Below, in pieces: positions 21,624 to 29,182 of a DNA stretch of 31,022 nucleotides. Origin of the DNA: JASMHC01 sp964453855 (lineage in GTDB: Bacteria; Pseudomonadota; Alphaproteobacteria; Rhodobacterales; Rhodobacteraceae); assembly GCA_964453855.1 (NCBI GenBank), contig CAYVRN010000035.1, forward strand, positions 1 to 31,022, written 5' to 3'. The notes beneath the pieces are model-generated. The model was given only the letters and a program-made list of their open reading frames with translations. It made no database searches and had not been told where the DNA came from. A program made the position numbers and the translations under genes. How positions within the stretch are numbered: the stretch's first letter is position 1; each line of letters opens with the position of its first letter.

Positions 21624-21704
21624 GGTTTCAGGAGGCGATCCTGAATCAGAATGATTACTAAGTAATTTCATACCAAAATCCGAAGATTCGGTAAAGAAGG
21701 TTCC

Positions 21705-22880
21705 TCAAAGACGATTAAGAAGCGCTTCGGTCGGCCACGCGTCTGCTGGCATGCCAAGACGGCGCTGCACGTCCTGAATAGCGATGCGGGATTTTGCGCC
21801 AAGAATGCCGTCTATATCCCCCATATCATAGCCGAGGGCACTAAGCTTGCGTTGCAAGTCTTTCATCTGATCCCCGTTTAATCCCGGTTCGGGGTTGCCG
21901 GCGTTGAAGATGGGGGCGCCCTCTAATCGTGTGGCGAAATAGGCAGCTGTTGCCACGTAGACAAAGCTTTGGTTCCACTCGAAATAGACGGCGAAGTTGG
22001 GGTAGGCGATGAAAGCAGGACCAAATCGCCCTTGCGGTATGATGATCGAGGCGTTTCCTGTAGAAGCTTGCCATTGGCCAGACCTTGGTTTTGCCCCCAT
22101 GCGCGCCCAGTCCGAGATCGGGCGTTTGGTTTCAATGCCGGTTTCCGACCAGTTGAAATCGGCAGGCAGCGTGATCTCTTGCAGCCATGGTTGATTTGGG
22201 GCCCAACCCATGTGGCTAAGAAGATCAGCGCCCGACATAAGAGCATCGGGTGCCGAGGTTTTCAGGGTCACATGACCATCGCCGTCGCCATCCACGCCGT
22301 TTTCAATAATATCGCCGGGCAGCATTTGCACCATGCCGATTTCCCCAGCCCAAGCGCCGGTGGTAGTGTCGGGGTCAAAATCTCCGCGGGTGTACAGTTC
22401 GAGCGCCGCGAAGACCTGCGGGCGGAACAGCTCGGGGCGTCGGCAATCATGCGCCAAAGTCACCAAGGCGTTCAGGGTGTTGTAGTCACCCTGAAACGCC
22501 CCGTAATCAGTCTCAAATGCCCAGAACGCCAATAGAACGCCAGGCGGGATTCCGTAATCGCGTTGGATGCGGGCAAAGGTTTGCGCATAGGTCGTGCGGT
22601 TCTTGGCACCGTGATCAATCCGGTATTGGCTGATCAAACGTTTGGCAAAGTCCACGAACGGCATCTGGAAAACGCCTTGGGCACGATCTGCTTTGATCAC
22701 TTTGGGGTCGTGGGCGACCCCGTCAAGGAAGCGGTTCACAGTTTGGCGATCGTACCCAAGCTCTCGGGCCTCTGTCGCCAATCCGGAAACGAAATTCTGG
22801 AAGCTGCCCCCGCATGTCTGAGCTGTTGCCTGTGTAACTGTCAAAGCGGCCAATACGGCGCTAAATGCGAGACTTTTCAT
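21705..22880 (-). CDS. lytic murein transglycosylase, MltB-like, with peptidoglycan-binding domain
   Basis: A 391-residue periplasmic enzyme that cleaves peptidoglycan to 1,6-anhydro-muropeptides. It has a signal peptide (about residues 1-21, ending TQATAQ), no lipobox Cys in the usual place, an MltB-type catalytic domain with the acid Glu123 in LLAFWAFETDYGAFQGDYN, GEIGMVQMLPGDIIENGVDG as the substrate-groove segment, and a C-terminal PG_binding_1 domain (about 330-391, MKDLQRKLSALGYDMGDIDG). This is the soluble glycosidase-family-103 layout common in alphaproteobacteria. It lies convergent to smc, separated by the micro-ORF region. Confidence 0.95.
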   Translation of the reverse strand: MKSLAFSAVLAALTVTQATAQTCGGSFQNFVSGLATEARELGYDRQTVNRFLDGVAHDPKVIKADRAQGVFQMPFVDFAKRLISQYRIDHGAKNRTTYAQTFARIQRDYGIPPGVLLAFWAFETDYGAFQGDYNTLNALVTLAHDCRRPELFRPQVFAALELYTRGDFDPDTTTGAWAGEIGMVQMLPGDIIENGVDGDGDGHVTLKTSAPDALMSGADLLSHMGWAPNQPWLQEITLPADFNWSETGIETKRPISDWARMGAKPRSGQWQASTGNASIIIPQGRFGPAFIAYPNFAVYFEWNQSFVYVATAAYFATRLEGAPIFNAGNPEPGLNGDQMKDLQRKLSALGYDMGDIDGILGAKSRIAIQDVQRRLGMPADAWPTEALLNRL

Positions 22881-22974
22881 ACCTGTATACCCGTTTACTG
22901 CTTGAGATCAGGGTATCAGTGCGCCCCATTATTGCAACGGTTTCCGTTTGGTAAAGCTGGATTGAGAGGTCCTG

Positions 22975-22989
22975 TTAATGGTTTGTTAG
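22975..22989 (+). promoter_or_regulatory. CtrA-like motif upstream of the receiver protein gene
   Basis: TTAATGGTTTGTTAG matches the alphaproteobacterial CtrA consensus TTAA-N7-TTAA at seven of eight fixed positions. It lies 71 bases before the ATG at 23060. A motif this short is expected by chance in AT-rich spacers, so support is weak. Confidence 0.2.
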
Positions 22990-23059
22990 GGATATAGAGA
23001 GCATAGAAACGTGATAATTTTAAGGACCTTTCTGGTTTATTCGAACGGATCGCAGGTTG

Positions 23060-23428
23060 ATGAAAGTCCTCATCGTTGAAAGCAATCCCAATTTAGGTCA
23101 GCTCTGGAAAGCGCATGTCGAGCGGTTGGGGGCGGCTCCGGTCGTGCTTGCCTATTCTCAGGATGATGCGATCCGAGAGCTTATGCGCCACGAATTGGAC
23201 GTGATCGTTCTGAACCTAGTACTTGAGGATGGCGGGGCTATGTCCGTGTCAGATTATGCCAGTTATCGTCAGCCCAAGGCCAAGGTCATTATCATCAACA
23301 GCACGTCGTTCTTTTCCGACGGGTCGATTTTTCAGCATTTCGCCAATGCACGCGCGTTTTTACCCGCCAGCACCAAGCCCGAAGATCTGGCTGCAACGGT
23401 TGCCCATTACAGCCAAAGCGACGTTTAG
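23060..23428 (+). CDS. receiver-like domain protein lacking the phosphoacceptor Asp
   Basis: A 122-residue single-domain protein with a CheY-like outline: MKVLIVESNPNLGQLWKAHV, then a beta-3 strand ELDVIVLNLVLEDGG and beta-4 AKVIIINSTSFFSD. The phosphorylatable Asp of a true receiver is replaced by Asn52, the acidic pair near the N-terminus is Glu7-Ser8, and the usual (L)PKP lysine motif is LPASTKP. It therefore looks like a pseudo-receiver that signals by binding alone. ATG at 23060 chosen; a TTG directly before it is the only alternative. Its stop overlaps the stop of the convergent reductase gene. Confidence 0.82.
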   Translation: MKVLIVESNPNLGQLWKAHVERLGAAPVVLAYSQDDAIRELMRHELDVIVLNLVLEDGGAMSVSDYASYRQPKAKVIIINSTSFFSDGSIFQHFANARAFLPASTKPEDLAATVAHYSQSDV

Positions 23429-24411
23429 GCTGCCAGTTTCCCGCGATGGTGAGGCGCAAAGAAATCCAGCTCGGGGTTGGTTGGAATGATCCTGTGCGGA
23501 TTAATGCTGTCGTGGCTGTAGTGATAGTGGCGCACGATATGGGGCATGTTTACCGTTTCGGCGACCCCCGGCATCTGGAACAGCTCTCGGGTATAGGCCC
23601 AAAGGTTCGGGTAATCGACGATCCGTTTGCGGTTACATTTGAAATGCAGATGATAGACGGCGTCGAACCGGATGAGGGTGGTAAACAAGCGCCAGTCAGC
23701 CTCGGTCAGGCGGTCGCCCATCAGGTAGCGGTGACTTGTCAGGCGGTCTTCCAGCCAGTTAAGGGTTTCGAACAACGGGGTGATCGCTTGATCATAGGCG
23801 CTTTGCGTCGTCGCAAAGCCCGCTTTGTACACGCCATTGTTCAACGTGTCATAGATGCGCTGGTTGACCGTTTCGATATCATCCCGTATCTCGACCGGCC
23901 AATAATCCGTGTGATTGCCGGTGATCCCGTCAAAGGCGCTGTTGAACATGCGGATAATTTCCGAGCTTTCATTGGAGACGATGGTGTCTTGCTTTTTGTC
24001 CCAAAGCACTGGCACTGTAACCCGGCCCGAGGTTTTCGGGTCTGCCTTCAGGTATATATCACGCATAAACTGCAGACCGAACAATGTGTCTCCGGTTGCG
24101 CCGTCAAACCCGGTCTCAAATGTCCAGCCGTCATCCAACATGTCGGGATGCACAACGGATACGCTGATATGTGGCGTTAACCCTTTGATGGCGCGGAAGA
24201 TCATTGTTCGATGCGCCCAAGGGCACGCGTGCGAGACATAAAGATGATAGCGCCCGCTTTCAGCTTTGAACCCGCCGCGCCCACTGGGGCCAGCGGCACC
24301 ATCCGGGGTGATCCAGTTACGATAGGCCGAGGTACTGCGCACAAAGGCTCCGCCTGTGGATGCTGTGTCATACCATTCAGTTGACCAAGTGCCGTTTACA
24401 AGCTGTCCCAT
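23425..24411 (-). CDS. yqjG: glutathionyl-hydroquinone reductase, YqjG/ECM4 type
   Basis: A 328-residue xi-class glutathione transferase that reduces glutathionyl-hydroquinones. The catalytic Cys63 lies in YVSHACPWAHRTMIFRA, followed by TVPVLWDKKQDTIVSNESSE (the glutathione-binding cis-Pro and ES pair), IYDTLNNGVYKAGFATTQ and LTEADWRLFTTLIRFDAVYH, all highly diagnostic. The ATG at 24411 has AGGAG 6 bases upstream; the longer open frame to 24639 is rejected because it would extend into the divergent gene. Dispersed cytosolic detoxification enzyme with no visible operon. Confidence 0.95.
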   Translation of the reverse strand: MGQLVNGTWSTEWYDTASTGGAFVRSTSAYRNWITPDGAAGPSGRGGFKAESGRYHLYVSHACPWAHRTMIFRAIKGLTPHISVSVVHPDMLDDGWTFETGFDGATGDTLFGLQFMRDIYLKADPKTSGRVTVPVLWDKKQDTIVSNESSEIIRMFNSAFDGITGNHTDYWPVEIRDDIETVNQRIYDTLNNGVYKAGFATTQSAYDQAITPLFETLNWLEDRLTSHRYLMGDRLTEADWRLFTTLIRFDAVYHLHFKCNRKRIVDYPNLWAYTRELFQMPGVAETVNMPHIVRHYHYSHDSINPHRIIPTNPELDFFAPHHRGKLAA

Positions 24412-24563
24412 AGAAGTCTCCTGTTTGCGTTTGGGACAGAAGTAGGGCGGTGATTGCGGCAGGAAAACCACAGTCTGCGCGCATTGAATTCTGCACATCT
24501 GCACAGAAGCTTCACAATTGGTCAGCATAAGGGCTGAGTAAGCGCAAACAAAGCGGGTGTAAT

Positions 24564-24917
24564 ATGTCGACGTTTTTACCAAAAGAAGTTCAGGACGGGC
24601 TGGATGCCGCACGGGCGCGCGATCTGGCGCGCAAGGCACGGTATCGTGTTGAGATGAATGGACAGCAGTTCAAAATCCTGAAGCTACGTGAAAACGGGTT
24701 TGCCGTTGACGCAGAACATGCGTCCCACCTGCGAGGGTTGGTCGATGTCTATGATGGTGCGCGTCACCTGTATCAATGCTTGATCGTCGCTTCATCCGAA
24801 GACAACAATCAAATGTGGTATGAGTACAAACGCAGCACGGTCGCTGACGACAAGGCTCCGCTTGATTTCTACCGTGCACCGGATGCACCCGCCGGTTTGA
24901 TAACCGACGAGCGCTAA
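24564..24917 (+). CDS. conserved-looking hypothetical protein, 117 residues
   Basis: A soluble basic-then-acidic protein: MSTFLPKEVQDGLDAARARD, LARKARYRVEMNGQQFKILK, then strands GFAVDAEHASHLRGLVDVYD and ARHLYQCLIVASSEDNNQMW, closing with APLDFYRAP. The basic RxxR-like start before strands and the sheet-rich middle faintly resemble a PilZ-type domain, but the motif match is not good enough to call it. It has no signal peptide or membrane helix. It is divergent from yqjG and convergent with the aminotransferase gene, three bases from its stop. No function assigned. Confidence 0.8.
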   Translation: MSTFLPKEVQDGLDAARARDLARKARYRVEMNGQQFKILKLRENGFAVDAEHASHLRGLVDVYDGARHLYQCLIVASSEDNNQMWYEYKRSTVADDKAPLDFYRAPDAPAGLITDER

Positions 24918-24920
24918 GAG

Positions 24921-26099
24921 TTATTGCAGATCTTTAAAGGCGTCTTGCAGGCGGGCAACGGCTTCGTTGATCCGGCTGCGTTGGGTGCCCAGATTGAAGC
25001 GCATGAAGGTCTCGCCGCCTGTGCCGAAGGTTTCGCCATAGTTCGGGGCAACCTGAGCTTGGCGGAAGATGCGGTCTTTGATCTCGGTATCGCTCATGCC
25101 TGTTCCCGAAAAATCGACCCAAGACAGATAGGTGGCCTCCATCGACATCGGAGTTGCGCCGGGGATTGCGGCAATACCGTCTTCGAACGCTTTGCGGTTG
25201 CCGTCCAGATAGACCATCAACTCGTCCACCCAAGCAGCGCCTTCGGGGCTGTAGGCGGCGGTTGTCATGGCCACGCCAAAGCTGTTTGTGCTTAGATTAA
25301 TCGCGGTCGACCTTTCGGCATAAGCGGCGCGCAGCTTGGCGTTGGGGATGATGACGTTTCCGGTGTGCGTGCCTGCGATGTTAAAGGTTTTTGACGGGGC
25401 CGTCAGCATGATCAGGATGTCGTCACAGTCCGGAACAGCATTAGGCATCGCAACGTGTTTATGCCCTGGATAAACCAAATCGTGATGGATTTCGTCCGAC
25501 ACCAGCAACAGGTTATGTTTGCGGCAGAAGTCGACCACCTGTTTTTGATCGTCCACCGACCAGACCATGCCACCGGGGTTGTGGGGTGAACAGAAGATCA
25601 CCAGCTTTTCCGAGCCATCCAAAATCTCGTCATAGGCGTCGAAATTCATTTTGTAGCGGCCGTTTTCGATGACCATCGGGCATTCGACCACTTTGCGGCC
25701 TGCCGCGCGGGTGATGCGGGCGAACGAGTGGTAGACGGGCGTGAACAGCACAACGCCGTCGCCCGGATTGGTGTAGGCGTCCAGCACCATGCCAACCCCG
25801 TTGCCCAATCCCGTGGCGGTAAAGATTGCGTTCGGCTCGACGCGCCAGCCATGACGGTTTTCCATCCACCAACAGATTGCCGCGCGATATTCTTCATCGG
25901 CGCGGCGTCCCGTATAGCCGTAAACGCCATGGTCCAACATCTTGCGCACCGCGTTTTGCACACAATCCGGCGAGGCAAAGTCTGTGTCAGCCACCCACAT
26001 GGCAATTCCATCATCCGGAGAGACGCCGTAAAGGGCCTCCATATCTTCCCATTTCATTGACAAGCTGTCGCGACGGTCGATGATGCGGTCAAAATCCAT
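24921..26099 (-). CDS. PLP-dependent C-S lyase/aminotransferase, PatB/MalY type
   Basis: A 392-residue fold-type I PLP enzyme. It starts with MDFDRIIDRRDSLSMKWEDM and the WVADTDFASP segment, a PatB/MalY hallmark; has GYTGRRADEEY, CSPHNPGGMVW for the cofactor phosphate region, Asp202 in SDEIHHDL, and Lys237 in APSKTFNIAG as the Schiff-base lysine. Relatives cleave cystathionine or cysteine conjugates to a thiol, pyruvate and ammonia. GAGGGGA precedes the ATG. It diverges from def across a 97-bp spacer. Whether it works in methionine synthesis or sulphur-compound degradation is not shown. Confidence 0.92.
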   Translation of the reverse strand: MDFDRIIDRRDSLSMKWEDMEALYGVSPDDGIAMWVADTDFASPDCVQNAVRKMLDHGVYGYTGRRADEEYRAAICWWMENRHGWRVEPNAIFTATGLGNGVGMVLDAYTNPGDGVVLFTPVYHSFARITRAAGRKVVECPMVIENGRYKMNFDAYDEILDGSEKLVIFCSPHNPGGMVWSVDDQKQVVDFCRKHNLLLVSDEIHHDLVYPGHKHVAMPNAVPDCDDILIMLTAPSKTFNIAGTHTGNVIIPNAKLRAAYAERSTAINLSTNSFGVAMTTAAYSPEGAAWVDELMVYLDGNRKAFEDGIAAIPGATPMSMEATYLSWVDFSGTGMSDTEIKDRIFRQAQVAPNYGETFGTGGETFMRFNLGTQRSRINEAVARLQDAFKDLQ

Positions 26100-26196
26100 G
26101 TGGTCCCCTCTTATTTGATCAAACAGGACGCTACTGATTTAATCGGCATGTGCAAGAGGCGTTGCGAATTGCGAAACCATCCCCTAAATCAGGCGC

Positions 26197-26712
26197 ATGA
26201 AACGACCGATCTTGATCCATCCTGACCCGCGCCTGAAAAAGGTGGCTGACCCTGTGCCTGATCTAAGCGACGGGCTGCGGACGCTTGCCGATGACATGTT
26301 GGAAACCATGTACGATGCCCCCGGGATCGGCCTTGCTGCGCCCCAGATCGGTGTGCTGGACCGCCTGATCGTGCTGGATTGCTCGGATCGTGACGATGAT
26401 CCCCAGCCGCTTGTGATGTTCAATCCCGAAGTGATCTTGTCGTCGGATGATACGAACGTGCACGAAGAAGGGTGTCTGTCGATCCCCGATCAATTCGCCG
26501 AAGTGACCCGTCCGGCCGAGGTGAAAGTGGGCTGGATCGATCGCAACGGCAATCCGCAAGAAGCCGAGTTTGATGGCTTGTGGGCAACCTGTGTGCAGCA
26601 CGAAATCGACCACCTGAACGGCAAGCTGTTCATTGATTACCTTAAACCGCTGCGGCGTCAGATGATCACACGCAAAATGCAAAAGCTGAAACGCGAGATG
26701 GCGCGGGGGTGA
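26197..26712 (+). CDS. def: peptide deformylase (canonical copy)
   Basis: Removes the formyl group from the N-terminal Met of new proteins. 171 residues with all three motifs: PGIGLAAPQIGV, EEGCLSIPDQ (metal ligand Cys93) and QHEIDHLNGKLF (His135, His139 ligands, Glu136 catalytic). Starts MKRPILIHPDPRLKKVADPV. First of three consecutive homologues and the one expected to carry the essential activity. Its last codons overlap the GTG of the second copy by four bases. Confidence 0.97.
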   Translation: MKRPILIHPDPRLKKVADPVPDLSDGLRTLADDMLETMYDAPGIGLAAPQIGVLDRLIVLDCSDRDDDPQPLVMFNPEVILSSDDTNVHEEGCLSIPDQFAEVTRPAEVKVGWIDRNGNPQEAEFDGLWATCVQHEIDHLNGKLFIDYLKPLRRQMITRKMQKLKREMARG

Positions 26713-27206
26713 GCGTTCTACCGATCGTCCGCTGGCCTGACCCTCGGCTGTCGCAAAAATGCGCTCCGGTCGAGCATGAAGACCTTTCAGTTCTGATCCA
26801 AGATATGTTCGACACGATGTATGCCGCCAAGGGCAGAGGGCTGGCCGCGCCTCAGGTGGGGGTAATGAAGCGCGTGTTCGTGATGGACTGTCACTGGAAA
26901 GAAGGCGCGCCAGAACCAATTGCAATGATCAACCCCGTTGTCATGGCAGCAGAACGGGTGCCTGTTTTGATGCAAGAGGGATGCTTGTCGATCCCCGGCA
27001 TTACGGTTGAAGTGGAACGCCACAAGGCGGTTACCGTCACATGGCAAAGCGAGACGGGCGAATTTCACATGAACGACTTCGACGGGTTCGAAGCGCGATG
27101 CATTCTGCATGAACTTGATCACTTGAATGGACTTGTGACACTGGACCATCTGCCAGATGATGTTCGTGCTGCGAAACTTTTAGAATATGAAAAGGCAAAC
27201 GCATGA
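26709..27206 (+). CDS. peptide deformylase paralogue, probably active
   Basis: 165 residues, GTG start overlapping the previous TGA. All catalytic elements are present: RGLAAPQVGVMK (with KGRG in place of PGIG), QEGCLSIPGI (Cys92) and CILHELDHLNG (His134, Glu135, His138). It is shorter than the first copy at the C-terminus and differs in the GxGLAAP loop, so it may act on a subset of substrates. It overlaps the third copy by four bases. The three genes plus fmt form one tightly coupled operon. Confidence 0.92.
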   Translation: MSVLPIVRWPDPRLSQKCAPVEHEDLSVLIQDMFDTMYAAKGRGLAAPQVGVMKRVFVMDCHWKEGAPEPIAMINPVVMAAERVPVLMQEGCLSIPGITVEVERHKAVTVTWQSETGEFHMNDFDGFEARCILHELDHLNGLVTLDHLPDDVRAAKLLEYEKANA

Positions 27207-27697
27207 CAGTACGCCCTTGCATCCCTTGGCCGGACAAACGGTTGCGCACCAAGGCTGCGCCGGTCGCAGAGATCACCGATGATATTCGTGCTATCTGGAA
27301 AGATATGGTCGACACGATGGAAGCGATGCCAGGTGTCGGTTTGGCCGCTCCTCAGATCGGGGTCAGTTTGCAACTGGCGGTCGTGGATGCCTCGGACACG
27401 CGGGGGCAAGCGGTTTTGATGGCCAATCCGGAAATTCTGCACAGTTCGATTGAATACCGCGAGCATGACGAGGCCAGCCCGAACTTGCCGGGGGTCTCTG
27501 CCAAGATCAAGCGACCCCGGGCTGTGACGGTGCGCTATTTGTCCGAAATGGGCATTATCGAGCGCAAAGATTTCGTTGGCTTGTGGGCGACTTCGGTACA
27601 GCATCAGATCGACCATCTGAACGGCAAGATGTATTTCGATAACCTTAGCAAGGTTAAGCGCGACATGCTGATCCGCAAAGCAAGGAAAGCAAAGTGA
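27203..27697 (+). CDS. peptide deformylase-like protein, catalytically degenerate
   Basis: 164 residues with the fold signature PGVGLAAPQIG intact, but the other two motifs altered: the EGCLSIP motif reads EASPNLP, so the metal-binding Cys is Ser92, and the HExxH motif reads HQIDH (QHQIDHLNGKMYF), so the catalytic Glu is Gln135. Both zinc-binding His residues remain. The protein is full-length and in a tightly spaced operon, so it appears maintained; a regulatory or binding role is possible. Known deformylase chemistry needs the lost Glu, so ordinary activity is unlikely. Confidence 0.9.
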   Translation: MTVRPCIPWPDKRLRTKAAPVAEITDDIRAIWKDMVDTMEAMPGVGLAAPQIGVSLQLAVVDASDTRGQAVLMANPEILHSSIEYREHDEASPNLPGVSAKIKRPRAVTVRYLSEMGIIERKDFVGLWATSVQHQIDHLNGKMYFDNLSKVKRDMLIRKARKAK

Positions 27698-28602
27698 GAT
27701 TGGTTTTCATGGGCACGCCCGAGTTTTCGGTGCCGGTGCTGGACGCACTGGTCGAAGCAGGGCACGTGATCGCGGCGGTCTATTGTCAGCCGCCCAGACC
27801 AGCGGGGCGCGGTAAAAAAGAGCGCCCGACGCCCGTGCATGCGCGCGCCATCGAACTGGGATTAGATGTGCGCCATCCGGTGTCTTTGAAAGGGGCAGCG
27901 GAGCAAGCTGAGTTTGCCACTTTGAATGCGGATGCGGCGGTGGTGGTGGCCTATGGATTGATCCTGCCGCAGGCCATTCTGGATGCACCGAAATACGGGT
28001 GCCTGAATATTCACGCCTCGCTGTTGCCTCGTTGGCGCGGGGCTGCTCCGATACATCGGGCGATTATGTCAGGGGATTCCGAGACCGGTGTTTGCATTAT
28101 GCAGATGGAGGCTGGTCTGGACACGGGTCCGGTGCTTTTGCGCGAAGCAACTGCCATTGGCGAAGAAGAAACCACGGCTCAATTGCACGACCGGCTTTCG
28201 GCGATGGGGGCGGCTTTGGTGGTGGATGCATTAAGCCGTTTGGCTGACCTGACCGCCGATCCACAGCCCGAGGCAGGTGTGACCTATGCCACGAAGATCG
28301 ACAAATCCGAGGCGCGGATCGACTGGTCCGAAACTGCGGAAGAGGTCGATCGCAAAATCCGCGGTCTCTCGCCGTTTCCGGGCGCTTGGTGCGAGTTTGA
28401 TGGCGAGCGCCTCAAACTTCTGTCGTCACGCCTGAGCGCTGGAAAAGGGACGGCAGGCGAAGTTCTGGACGACACGCTAACCATCGCCTGTGGAACTGGC
28501 GCGATCGAAGTTCTAACGTTGCAACGTGCCGGCAAGGGCGCACAGCCGCGTGATGTTTTCCTAAGAGGGATGGACATCCCCAAAGGCACTGTGCTGAGGT
28601 AG
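27694..28602 (+). CDS. fmt: methionyl-tRNA formyltransferase
   Basis: Formylates initiator Met-tRNA with 10-formyltetrahydrofolate. The 302-residue product starts from a GTG overlapping the previous TGA, MRLVFMGTPEFSVPVLDALV. The catalytic triad is visible as Asn105 and His107 in CLNIHASLLPRWRGAAPIHR and Asp143 in AGLDTGPVL. The C-terminal tRNA-binding domain (about 205-302) contains KIRGLSPFPGAWCEFDG. It sits directly after three deformylase homologues, the usual functional pairing. Confidence 0.97.
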   Translation: MRLVFMGTPEFSVPVLDALVEAGHVIAAVYCQPPRPAGRGKKERPTPVHARAIELGLDVRHPVSLKGAAEQAEFATLNADAAVVVAYGLILPQAILDAPKYGCLNIHASLLPRWRGAAPIHRAIMSGDSETGVCIMQMEAGLDTGPVLLREATAIGEEETTAQLHDRLSAMGAALVVDALSRLADLTADPQPEAGVTYATKIDKSEARIDWSETAEEVDRKIRGLSPFPGAWCEFDGERLKLLSSRLSAGKGTAGEVLDDTLTIACGTGAIEVLTLQRAGKGAQPRDVFLRGMDIPKGTVLR

Positions 28603-28606
28603 GCCC

Positions 28607-28843
28607 ATGTATTTCACGCTTTTCGGTTCCATGGTGATCGCCGCTATCATCGGCTACGTGTCCGAAAAAAGTGGCTTTACCCGAAACGGCATAATCCCGT
28701 CGATCATCATCTGCCTTGGCGGGGCGTTTCTGTTTTTCTTCATTACGGTTATGTTTAGGGTGGGCTTCGGAAGCCCGGGCTTAAACGCGATCATCGCATC
28801 CGTTGGCGCGTTGGTGATTGTGCCAACACACTGGCGCAAATAG
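28607..28843 (+). CDS. small three-helix membrane protein, YeaQ/GlsB-like
   Basis: A 78-residue hydrophobic protein: MVIAAIIGYVSEKSGFTRNG, then IIPSIIICLGGAFLFFFITV and LNAIIASVGALVIVPTHW. The Gly-rich three-helix layout matches the Transgly_assoc (YeaQ/YmgE/GlsB) group, whose members are often induced by stress but have no firm function. It begins four bases after the fmt stop and ends 10 bases before a second protein of the same general kind. Confidence 0.75.
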   Translation: MYFTLFGSMVIAAIIGYVSEKSGFTRNGIIPSIIICLGGAFLFFFITVMFRVGFGSPGLNAIIASVGALVIVPTHWRK

Positions 28844-28853
28844 GAGACACGTC

Positions 28854-29096
28854 ATGGGAATGATCTGGTTATTGATTGTCGGAGCCGCCGCAGGATTTCT
28901 GGCCACCCGTTTGTTCAAATGGGAAGCCAATATCTGGACCACATTGCTGGTCGGAATCGTTGGGGCGCTGGTGGGCAGTTTGATCCTTCAAGCGCTTCCG
29001 GTTATCATGGGCATGGCTTCGGGCGTGGTGGGCGCGGTTATCGGCGCGTTGGTCCTTGTCTGGATTTGGCAAAAAGTTAGCGGCCGCGGCGAGTAG
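28854..29096 (+). CDS. small membrane protein, YeaQ/GlsB-like
   Basis: An 80-residue protein with three hydrophobic segments: IWLLIVGAAAGFLATRLFKW, IWTTLLVGIVGALVGSLIL and VVGAVIGALVLVWIWQKV. The Gly/Ala-rich repeats and length fit the transglycosylase-associated YeaQ/GlsB family better than the preceding gene does. ATG at 28854 has TAGGAGACACGTC upstream, a good ribosome site; an earlier start at 28818 lies within the previous gene. It may be the last gene of the def-fmt transcript, since an 86-bp spacer follows. Confidence 0.82.
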   Translation: MGMIWLLIVGAAAGFLATRLFKWEANIWTTLLVGIVGALVGSLILQALPVIMGMASGVVGAVIGALVLVWIWQKVSGRGE

Positions 29097-29182
29097 CAAA
29101 TCTGAAAGCTTTTGGCGCATTTTTTGCAGGTTTTGATCCAAATCTTCCGCTCCACGTATAAAGTGGAAAAGGATAGGGACAC

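Larger units (their letters stand above)
21403..21704. other. intergenic region after smc with hairpins, ribosome-site duplicates and a micro-ORF
   Basis: No long gene. In order: a hairpin CCGCAA-ACCG-TTGCGG (21452-21467); a strong AAGGAGGTGA ribosome site at 21471; ATG TAA (21485-21490); a 16-bp repeat AATCAGAATGATTACT (21490-21505); a 22-codon hydrophobic ORF (21508-21576); a GGGG/CCCC stem; a strong terminator hairpin; then AGGAGG (21630-21635) and a second exact copy of the 16-bp repeat (21644-21659). Confidence 0.7.
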
